Shown: in pieces, positions 1 to 5,579 of the stretch | Numbering within the stretch: position 1 is the stretch's first letter | Layout: each line of letters starts with the position of its first letter | Source of the DNA: Bacteriovoracaceae bacterium UBA7695 | GTDB taxonomy: Bacteria > Bdellovibrionota > Bacteriovoracia > Bacteriovoracales > Bacteriovoracaceae | Assembly (NCBI GenBank): GCA_002482685.1 | Contig: DLGL01000119.1 | Span: 1 to 10,347, forward strand | Direction: 5' to 3' | DNA length: 10,347 nucleotides | Translations under genes and position numbers: made by a program | Notes under the pieces: generated by a model | What the model was told of the DNA's origin: nothing | The model's input: only the letters and a program-made list of their open reading frames with translations | The model's database searches: none

Positions 1-8
1 GTTAATAT

Positions 9-329
9 CTATCGGGTCATAGCGTAGAGAATGGCCAAACCCAAAACGATGATAAACAACGTGTTGCGCACAAAGAAACAAATAATGGCCGAAATAATAA
101 GGATTATAAAACGCTCCTTTCCAAGGAGCATCTCTACTGAACCTTTATGGAAAAATGTTGCTGGCATAATGAGTGCAGGAAATATGGCAGCGGGAATAAA
201 AGTGAAAAGCTCCCTCACTCTGGAAGAAATGTTCATTTTTCCTGATAAAGCGATAAAAAAACAACGGATAAAAATTGTTCCAAAAGTTAGCACGGCAACA
301 TTGAGAAGAAAGTAATTTTCCTTAATCAC
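9..329 (-). CDS. azlD: AzlD-like branched-chain amino acid transport subunit
   Basis: This is a 106-residue, very hydrophobic protein with about four predicted membrane helices. It is the usual size for AzlD, the small partner of AzlC in branched-chain amino acid export at the inner membrane. The pattern of an N-terminal helix, a central 'RELFTFIPAAIFPALIMP' segment and two C-terminal helices separated by an arginine ('CFFVRNTLFIIV') fits the family. The start is GTG, and its GTGA overlaps the azlC stop by 4 nt, so translation is probably coupled. It is the last gene of the copA-cueR-azlC-azlD operon visible here; the stop is TAG near the window edge. The family call rests on topology, size and the azlC neighbour. 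The transported substrate cannot be read from the sequence. Confidence 0.8.
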   Translation of the reverse strand: MIKENYFLLNVAVLTFGTIFIRCFFIALSGKMNISSRVRELFTFIPAAIFPALIMPATFFHKGSVEMLLGKERFIILIISAIICFFVRNTLFIIVLGLAILYAMTR

Positions 330-1006
330 CTTTTACTCCGCTTCTCGATAATGAACCAGGCCAGAGAGATAGCAAGGAGAGCAGTTATGATTAGACCCGC
401 TCTTAAAGGAAGTCCATGGAGAAGCAGTGAAAAGACGGAACTAAAAAGAGCGACACCCTGATGAGTTCGGGTTTTGAGTGTAGGGATGAGGAGGGCGACA
501 AAACTCAAAGGGACAGCAAAATCTAATGAAAGTGAAGCGGGAGCAAAGTTTCCAAAAATAAAACCTGCCATGACCGAGGCATGCCATGTAATAAGCATGC
601 AGACCGCTGTGCCCAAGTAAAAATGGATTGCATCAGTATTTGATTCAAATTTATTCTGATTCGCACTCATGGTTGCGTAGCTTTGATCGGTGAGAGTAAA
701 GGCACAAAAAAATTTGATAAGTGGTTTAGCCTCGTGTAGATAAGGCGACATGGCCGCACTATAAAGAAGAAAGCGCATGTTAATGATGAGCCCGGTAGCG
801 ATGACCACAAAAACGGCAGCATTCATTTTCATTAGATCAATTGTCGCCAGTTGGGCGGCACCGGCGTAAAGGACCGTGTTCATCAACATCGCCTGAGTAA
901 AACTTAAGCTGGCCTCGGAGAAAGCCGAACCCATAACAGCTCCGAAGGGTATTATGCCGGAAATTATAGGAAGGACAGAGCGAAAGCCCAGAGAGAACAT
1001 GGTCAT
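326..1006 (-). CDS. azlC: AzlC family branched-chain amino acid exporter, large subunit
   Basis: This is a multi-pass inner-membrane protein of the AzlC family, which works with AzlD to export branched-chain amino acids and analogues. Family features visible are an N-terminal 'ISGIIPFGAVMG', the 'LYAGAAQLA' motif, 'NMRFLLYSAAMSPYL', an 'LTDQSYA' segment, and a C-terminal 'DFAVPLSFVALLIP'. I choose the ATG at 1006 (226 residues) because it overlaps the cueR stop as TAATG and matches where AzlC proteins normally begin. An in-frame ATG at 1039 would add 11 residues lying inside cueR; it has an AGGTGA about 11 nt upstream, so it cannot be excluded. The odd point is the neighbourhood: azlCD are normally next to an Lrp-type regulator, whereas here they are fused to a copper efflux operon. 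The family call is firm; a role in copper stress is inferred. Confidence 0.88.
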   Translation of the reverse strand: MTMFSLGFRSVLPIISGIIPFGAVMGSAFSEASLSFTQAMLMNTVLYAGAAQLATIDLMKMNAAVFVVIATGLIINMRFLLYSAAMSPYLHEAKPLIKFFCAFTLTDQSYATMSANQNKFESNTDAIHFYLGTAVCMLITWHASVMAGFIFGNFAPASLSLDFAVPLSFVALLIPTLKTRTHQGVALFSSVFSLLLHGLPLRAGLIITALLAISLAWFIIEKRSKR

Positions 1007-1395
1007 TAGTGACAGCCTATTCCATCGAGGATTGGACATTCTGGTCGATTATCACCTTTGCAGCTTTTAACCAGTTGGTTCAAAGTTAAGAGCATTGCCG
1101 CAATTTCATCTCGCTTCTTTTCAAGTTCCAGGATGTGTTTCGTTGCAATGCTCTTAACCTGAGCACTGGGACGATTTTTATTTTTCCACAGACTCACGAG
1201 TTGCTTAATATCTTTCATGGAAAATCCCATCTCTCGAGCGTGTTTTACAAATTTCAGGACATGTACATCATTTTCAGTGTACTGCCGGTAGCCGGCTTCA
1301 CTTCTTGTGGCCTTGGGGATTATCCCGAGAGATTCATACCTGCGGATCATCTTGCTGTTGACGTCGGCCTGTTTTGAAACTTCACCAATATTCAT
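1006..1395 (-). CDS. cueR: CueR-like MerR-family Cu(I)-responsive activator
   Basis: This is a cytoplasmic dimeric MerR-family regulator that untwists promoters with long spacers when it binds metal. The N-terminal winged helix-turn-helix ('MNIGEVSKQADVNSKMIRRYE' region, then 'RSEAGYRQYTENDV') is followed by a dimerisation helix and a C-terminal metal loop with two cysteines at 112 and 120 (C-x7-C). These positions equal those of E. coli CueR, and Ser77 is also present, the residue that marks monovalent (Cu+/Ag+/Au+) rather than divalent sensors in this family. A further Cys128-His129 ends the protein. It starts with ATG behind GAGAGG (5-nt spacing) and overlaps the copA stop by 4 nt (ATGA), so it is made from the copA transcript and probably autoregulated. 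Its likely operators are the two dyads in the copA upstream gap. Length (129 aa) is normal for the family. Confidence 0.93.
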   Translation of the reverse strand: MNIGEVSKQADVNSKMIRRYESLGIIPKATRSEAGYRQYTENDVHVLKFVKHAREMGFSMKDIKQLVSLWKNKNRPSAQVKSIATKHILELEKKRDEIAAMLLTLNQLVKSCKGDNRPECPILDGIGCH

Positions 1396-3581
1396 AAGAT
1401 CCTCTCATTTTTATTTGAAGCTTTCCACTTTCTAAGTAAAAGGGAGTTGGTAACTACGCTAACTGAGCTTAACGCCATTGCGGCCCCTGCCACTGCCGGA
1501 CTGAGGTAGCCAAAAGCGGCAAGGGGAATTCCAATGACGTTGTAGATAAAGGCCCAGAATAAATTTTGCTTAATTTTTGAATAAGTTTTTCTTGAGATAG
1601 ATATGGCATCTGGAATGAGCAGGGGCTCACCTCTCATGAGAGTGATCCCTGCTGAATGCATGGCCACATCTGTCCCTGTAGACATGGCCATTCCCACATG
1701 GGCTGCGGAAAGTGCAGGAGCATCGTTGATACCATCACCCACCATGCCGACGAGTTCACCTTTGTGTTTCAGCTCGTCAATGATTCTGGATTTTTGCTCA
1801 GGCAAAACTTCTGCACGGTATTCATCGATTCCTAAGAGTCCGGCCACTCGTTGAGCACTGCCTTGGTTGTCACCCGTAATCATTAAAGTTTTTATTCCCA
1901 GCTCTTTTAACTGAGTAATGGTTTGTAGCGCTGATTCTTTGATAGAGTCGCTATAAGTTATAAAGCCTAAAACTGTGTGGTTGGTTTTATCGATGAGAAA
2001 AGAAATTGTTTCACCTAAGTTTTGTCGTTCTGTATAGGCCAGTCGAAGTTCAGGATGATCCAGCCCCATTTCAGTGATGACTTTTTTACTTCCAATTATA
2101 AAGTCATTACCGTTCACCCGCGCCTCAATACCCCGACCGGGTATGGCCTTAAAGAACTGAACCTCTCTAATTGTAATATTTCTTTTTTTTGTTTCATGAA
2201 TCGTCGCCTGGGCCAGAGGATGCTCACTTCCATTTTGAATACTGGCAAGGATTTCCATGAACTCACTTTCAGATCCTTCTATAACGTGAATCTTTTGAAT
2301 TGAAGGTTTTCCATCCGTCAGGGTTCCTGTTTTATCAAAGGCAATTGTAGTAAGCGAGTGGGTGATCTCCAGCGCCTTGGCGTCCTTTATGAGAATGCCG
2401 GCCCGGGCCGCTTCTCCTGTTCCAACCATTATTGAGGTGGGAGTGGCCAGCCCCAAAGCGCAGGGGCAAGCAATCACTAAGACTGCGACACCGTGGATGA
2501 TTGCGATCTCCCAGTCATTAAGAATTAGACCGGTAAGGATAACAGTAAGAAACGAAATAAGGATCACGACAGGAACAAAATAGGCACTTACTTTATCAAC
2601 GAGCCGCTGAATAGGAGCTTTATTTGCCTGGGCCTCTTCCACAAGCCTTACGATTCTTGAAAGAACTGTTTCAGATCCTGTAGCAGTAACTTCAACGTAA
2701 ATAAGTCCGTCACTATTGATGGATCCGGCAGTTATTTTATCTTCAGAACTTTTTTCAACCGGAAGACTCTCACCGGTAATAAGAGATTCGTCCACCTGCG
2801 TGCTGCCTTCTTTAACAATACCATCAACAGGAATTCTCTCCCCTGGTCTTATGACCACCAGGTCGTGAAGCTTTATTTCTCCAATGGGAGTTTTGATTTC
2901 TTGATTATTCTTTAGGACCTGAGCAGAAAGCGGTTGAAGTTTCTGGAGTGACTTAATGGCAGAAGTGGTCTGCATCTTTGCTTTTGTTTCAAGATATTTT
3001 CCTAATAAAACCAGAGTGATCACCATAGCAGAGCTTTCAAAATATAGGGGAAGAGGATGGTGACTTAGATGCTCCCAGTTTTTCAGCATGAGATAAAGGC
3101 TCAGGCCGTAGGCAGCGGAAGTTCCAATGGCCACCAGAAGTTCCATATTTCCAGTTTTTACTTTGAGGGCCCGGTAGGCCGACTTGTAGAAGCCGGCACC
3201 GATATAAAACTGAATAGGGGTTGCGAGTAAAAACTGAAGAAGTGGAGGTGGCATTAGATGATACCCAAAAGGCACGAGAATCATGGGTAAAACAAGTGGA
3301 AGTGTTAATAGTGCTGATATGAGGATCAGTGTTTTCTCTTGCTCGAGTTTAATTTCTTTTCGCTCTTCCTTAAACGATGCCTCATATCCTGCTTGCGTGA
3401 TAAGTCCGATAATTTTATCAACACTAATGACGGCGTTATTAAAAACAATCTTCGCTTTTTCTGTGGCGAGGTTGACCGAGACGCTTTGAATACCTGGATC
3501 TTTACTCAGGGCCTTCTCAACTCTGTTTACACAGGACGCACAGCTCATGCCTTTAATATTAAGTGAAATGTCTTGTTGCAT
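1392..3581 (-). CDS. copA: Copper-exporting P1B-type ATPase CopA
   Basis: This ATP-driven inner-membrane pump moves Cu+ (and probably Ag+) out of the cytoplasm. The 729 residues show, in order, one N-terminal HMA domain with GMSCASC (11-17), membrane helices, the actuator TGES (269-272), the metal-site CPC (372-374), the phosphorylation motif DKTGTLT (416-422, Asp416), the nucleotide-binding His-Pro pair (454-455) and GDGINDAP (615-622). The copper-specific residues are also visible: Tyr680-Asn681 in helix 7 and M-x2-SS (702-706) in helix 8, which define the P1B-1 (Cu+/Ag+) class. A single HMA domain is common in this family. The ATG at 3581 follows GGGAG with 5-nt spacing. The gene is first in an operon with cueR and azlCD and lies behind a perfect CueR-type dyad, so copper induction is expected. 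No motif appears damaged. Confidence 0.97.
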   Translation of the reverse strand: MQQDISLNIKGMSCASCVNRVEKALSKDPGIQSVSVNLATEKAKIVFNNAVISVDKIIGLITQAGYEASFKEERKEIKLEQEKTLILISALLTLPLVLPMILVPFGYHLMPPPLLQFLLATPIQFYIGAGFYKSAYRALKVKTGNMELLVAIGTSAAYGLSLYLMLKNWEHLSHHPLPLYFESSAMVITLVLLGKYLETKAKMQTTSAIKSLQKLQPLSAQVLKNNQEIKTPIGEIKLHDLVVIRPGERIPVDGIVKEGSTQVDESLITGESLPVEKSSEDKITAGSINSDGLIYVEVTATGSETVLSRIVRLVEEAQANKAPIQRLVDKVSAYFVPVVILISFLTVILTGLILNDWEIAIIHGVAVLVIACPCALGLATPTSIMVGTGEAARAGILIKDAKALEITHSLTTIAFDKTGTLTDGKPSIQKIHVIEGSESEFMEILASIQNGSEHPLAQATIHETKKRNITIREVQFFKAIPGRGIEARVNGNDFIIGSKKVITEMGLDHPELRLAYTERQNLGETISFLIDKTNHTVLGFITYSDSIKESALQTITQLKELGIKTLMITGDNQGSAQRVAGLLGIDEYRAEVLPEQKSRIIDELKHKGELVGMVGDGINDAPALSAAHVGMAMSTGTDVAMHSAGITLMRGEPLLIPDAISISRKTYSKIKQNLFWAFIYNVIGIPLAAFGYLSPAVAGAAMALSSVSVVTNSLLLRKWKASNKNERIL

Positions 3582-3602
3582 AAATGCTCCCTGGTAGAGT
3601 TT

Positions 3603-3633
3603 AGCTTAAACCTTCCCTTAATGGGAAGGTCAA
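3603..3633 (-). promoter_or_regulatory. CueR-type operator/promoter of the copA operon
   Basis: On the minus strand a -35 TTGACC (3633-3628) and a -10-like TAAGCT (3608-3603) are separated by 19 bp, the overlong spacer typical of MerR-family activated promoters. The spacer carries a perfect dyad, ACCTTCCC-N5-GGGAAGGT (3610-3630), which matches the classic CueR box in both sequence and placement relative to the -35, as in E. coli copA. It sits about 30 bp upstream of the copA start. Binding by the cueR product encoded downstream is inferred. Confidence 0.88.
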
Positions 3634-3657
3634 TAGACAGATTCATCAAGAATGTGC

Positions 3658-3688
3658 TTGACCTTCCCACAGGGGGAAGATGGATGAT
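3658..3688 (+). promoter_or_regulatory. Second CueR-type operator/promoter, driving the divergent operon
   Basis: On the plus strand a -35 TTGACC (3658-3663) and a -10-like GATGAT (3683-3688) are again 19 bp apart. Between them lies the dyad ACCTTCCC-N5-GGGAAGAT (3661-3681), which differs from the perfect box at one base of the right arm. Its centre is 51 bp from the centre of the copA-side dyad. Transcription would start near 3695, leaving a leader of about 28 nt before the ATG at 3723. The leader contains a small inverted repeat ATTAG-GT-CTAAT (3691-3702) of unknown meaning. Confidence 0.82.
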
Positions 3689-3722
3689 AGATTAGGTCTA
3701 ATTGAGTTGCGCAGGAGCTTAA

Positions 3723-4340
3723 ATGTTGTCTTATTTAGTCGGAGCTATCTTTTTGCTGTCTTCCTTACAGCTGGCCGCTCACCCGGTTATCTATAAGGGA
3801 GGAACGGTTTTGTCCTCTCAGAGCATGGAGATGTTTAGTGACAACCAGATCAGTTATTCGTTTCATCAAAAATGGGCGGCAGGAATCAATCTCTGGCGAT
3901 TCAACGAAGATGATCAAAGTACTGAATTTCAACTTCTTCGCGTGAATCATCTTTTGAAGCGCTGGAATGGGGATGATTACCAGGGAAATATTTATCTGGC
4001 TTCTGGAGTGGGAGCTGCGGAATCAAGAATGGGATACATAGGTGGTGTTGAAGGAGACTGGGAAACCAGAACACTTTATACATCGCTTAAGTTTATGCAT
4101 TTTAACTCACCTAAAGTTGCGGATGTTTCTATGACTCAAGGGCGGATTGGTTATTCCCCTTATGAAGCAGATTTTGATAAGCTTCAAACATGGGTCATGC
4201 TTCAGGGAATGTACATGGGGCAGATTGAAAGAACTGTCACAGTGACTCCGCTACTGCGGTTTTTCTACCAGAATGTCCTGTGGGAAGTGGGATCAAGTCT
4301 CAGAAGTGAATGGTTTCTCAATTTTATGGTTCATATTTAA
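3723..4340 (+). CDS. Secreted probable outer-membrane beta-barrel protein, copper operon
   Basis: I do not recognise a named family. The 205-residue protein begins with a signal peptide (hydrophobic 2-17, 'SLQLAA' before a likely cleavage around Ala18-Ala19). The mature part has no cysteine and shows repeated stretches of alternating polar and apolar residues ending in an aromatic/hydrophobic C terminus ('WFLNFMVHI'), as in small outer-membrane beta-barrels. It contains ten methionines in all, and the mature protein would begin near His20. The ATG lies 5 nt after AGGAG (3713-3717). It is the first gene behind the plus-strand CueR-type promoter, and its TAA is directly followed by the ribosome site of the HMA protein gene, so it is almost certainly co-transcribed. 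A role as an outer-membrane copper-handling protein is inferred from this context only; a soluble periplasmic beta protein is the alternative. Confidence 0.72.
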   Translation: MLSYLVGAIFLLSSLQLAAHPVIYKGGTVLSSQSMEMFSDNQISYSFHQKWAAGINLWRFNEDDQSTEFQLLRVNHLLKRWNGDDYQGNIYLASGVGAAESRMGYIGGVEGDWETRTLYTSLKFMHFNSPKVADVSMTQGRIGYSPYEADFDKLQTWVMLQGMYMGQIERTVTVTPLLRFFYQNVLWEVGSSLRSEWFLNFMVHI

Positions 4341-4350
4341 GGAGTCGAGG

Positions 4351-4623
4351 ATGAAAGTATTGGTTGTGATCATGAGTTTGTTTTTTTCGATGGCGTATGC
4401 TGCTGAAATAAACGTCAAAGTCCAGGGAATGGTTTGCTCTATGTGTTCCCAGGGAATTCAAAAGAAATTTTCTGCAATTAAAGAAGTAAAATCTGTTCAG
4501 GTCGATTTAACTAATAAGCTCGTTAAGCTTATTACCAATGACGGACAAAACATTGAAGATGCGCAGATTAAAAAAGTCATTACTGAAGCAGGGTATAATG
4601 TTGCGGCCATTGAGAGAAAATAA
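4351..4623 (+). CDS. Periplasmic HMA (MerP-like) metal-binding protein
   Basis: This 90-residue protein has a signal peptide (1-17/18, ending 'SMAYA-A') followed by a single heavy-metal-associated domain of about 70 residues. The metal site is GMVCSMC (26-32), with Cys29 and Cys32 as expected ligands; the rest ('VKSVQVDLTNKLVKL', then 'ITEAGYNV') follows the babbabb HMA fold. It resembles MerP, the periplasmic mercury scavenger, but the CueR-type promoter argues for Cu+ binding and hand-over to a membrane partner. I choose the ATG at 4351, preceded by GGAG (4341-4344, 6-nt spacing), because it gives a clean signal peptide. An upstream in-frame ATG at 4273 lies inside the previous gene and would spoil it. 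Its 3' end overlaps the MerT-like gene by 26 nt. Confidence 0.88.
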   Translation: MKVLVVIMSLFFSMAYAAEINVKVQGMVCSMCSQGIQKKFSAIKEVKSVQVDLTNKLVKLITNDGQNIEDAQIKKVITEAGYNVAAIERK

Positions 4624-4990
4624 CTACTTCAAAAAGTTTATCAGCTGGTTCGGACTTTTTAGTTCCTTTGGAACTCTTATCTGCTGCGCGATTCCTTCAA
4701 CACTGGTGCTTTTAGGATTCGGAGCGACTCTTGCCTCTTTTTTGGGGAATTTTCCTCAACTTATCTGGCTCTCTGATAATAAGGCTTATGTCTTTGGTTT
4801 GAGTTTTTTTATGCTGGGAATTTCATACGCTGCTCAGAAGTATTCGGCTTCTCAGGCGTGTCCCATTGATAAAAAAGAAGATTGTGAGATTACTAAGGAC
4901 TGGTCCAAGCCACTTTTCTGGATTTCATTGGCCATTAATATCATAGGGGCTTCGTATGCTTTTATTTTGCCGAAGCTTATGGAGTCGTGA
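4598..4990 (+). CDS. MerT-like inner-membrane protein, probable metal transporter
   Basis: This is a 130-residue protein with three to four predicted membrane helices. The first helix region holds a vicinal cysteine pair, 'GTLICCAIPSTLV' (Cys29-Cys30), as in MerT, which accepts Hg2+ from MerP. A second pair, Cys88 and Cys96, lies in a hydrophilic loop ('ACPIDKKEDCE') before the last helix. The ATG at 4598 follows AGGG (4590-4593, 4-nt spacing) and lies 26 nt inside the HMA gene in another frame, so translation is probably coupled; a TTG at 4610 is an alternative start. The MerP/MerT-like pairing and the shared promoter suggest the two pass a metal between them. Under a CueR-type promoter copper is the likeliest metal, but direction (uptake, export or sensing) cannot be told. 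Confidence 0.78.
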   Translation: MLRPLRENNYFKKFISWFGLFSSFGTLICCAIPSTLVLLGFGATLASFLGNFPQLIWLSDNKAYVFGLSFFMLGISYAAQKYSASQACPIDKKEDCEITKDWSKPLFWISLAINIIGASYAFILPKLMES

Positions 4991-4995
4991 CACCA

Positions 4996-5502
4996 ATGAT
5001 TTCCTCGCCGAGACTTCTTATAAAACCTTTTACTCCTGATCATGCAGAAGCCTTTCTCAATCTTTCAATGGATCAAGGCTTCACTCTTTTCCCAATCACT
5101 ATCTACAAACAAACTGACCTTAATTCTGCACGCCTCTGGGTTAATGAATCTGTCACACTTAATGAAACAACGGGCCTGGGGAAGTGGGGCGTCTGGGAGC
5201 GTGATACAAAGGATCTGATTGGTTTAGGTGGATTGACTCCCTGGAAGTTGGGAGAAGAGGACTTAGTTGATATTACCTACCGTCTGCGTGAATCGGCCTG
5301 GGGAAAAGGTTTGGGCCATGAGTTGGCCTTGGCCCTGGTTCGTTTTGGATTTGAAGAAAAGGGCCTGACCCAGATCACCGCGACTATCACGCCTGACAAT
5401 GAAGCATCCATAAAAATCGCAGTCAAATTGGGTATGAGATTCGATCAAAGAATTATGCTAAAGGGTATTTCGACTGATGTTTATAGGCTCAATAATTCAT
5501 AA
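4996..5502 (+). CDS. GNAT family N-acetyltransferase (RimJ/RimL type)
   Basis: This is a 168-residue acetyltransferase of the RimJ/RimL-like GNAT group, which moves acetyl from acetyl-CoA to an amine on a protein terminus or small molecule. It opens with the typical 'SPRLLIKPFTPDHAEAF' strand-helix. The acetyl-CoA pyrophosphate loop is 'RESAWGKGLG' (98-107), and the C-terminal 'TPDNEASIKIAVKLGMRF' (132-149) is the usual motif B. I prefer the ATG at 4996, with GGAG (4981-4984) 11 nt upstream. An in-frame GTG at 4987 overlaps the previous stop as GTGA but has only 2-nt spacing. It is thus within a few bases of the MerT-like gene and may be read from the copper promoter. The substrate is unknown, and a link to copper is positional only. 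Confidence 0.88.
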   Translation: MISSPRLLIKPFTPDHAEAFLNLSMDQGFTLFPITIYKQTDLNSARLWVNESVTLNETTGLGKWGVWERDTKDLIGLGGLTPWKLGEEDLVDITYRLRESAWGKGLGHELALALVRFGFEEKGLTQITATITPDNEASIKIAVKLGMRFDQRIMLKGISTDVYRLNNS

Positions 5503-5566
5503 GAGAAGACCGAGGTTTTTACCTTGTGGCCATATAAAAGTAATGGTCCTCCCGCAGGGAATTGTT

Positions 5567-5579
5567 TAGAATATTTTCT
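5567..5579 (+). promoter_or_regulatory. Candidate -10 element of a leaderless metG-like transcript
   Basis: TAGAAT (5567-5572) ends 7 nt before the ATG at 5580, so transcription from it would begin at or next to the start codon. No Shine-Dalgarno sequence lies at normal distance from that ATG, and no convincing -35 is visible 17 bp upstream (TGGTCC). The rest of the 77-bp gap shows two small inverted repeats, AGGT-TTTT-ACCT and TCCC-GCA-GGGA (5550-5560), with no U-run that would make a terminator. Confidence 0.4.

Noticed and set aside
31..315. Plus-strand open frame of 94 codons opposite azlD
   Set aside because: It is antisense to a recognisable membrane protein gene coupled to azlC, with no ribosome site of its own.
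3723..4990. Mercury resistance operon (mer), given the MerP- and MerT-like proteins
   Set aside because: There is no merA reductase. The regulator has CueR features (Ser77, C112-x7-C120), the dyads are CueR-type, and the linked pump is a Cu+ ATPase.
5543..5569. Eight-codon plus-strand frame before the metG-like gene as a leader peptide
   Set aside because: It has no ribosome site, no run of methionine codons and no attenuator hairpin with a U-run.
5503..5579. T-box or other riboswitch upstream of the aminoacyl-tRNA synthetase gene
   Set aside because: The gap is only 77 bp, lacks the T-box consensus and a terminator, and a -10 element lies next to the start codon.
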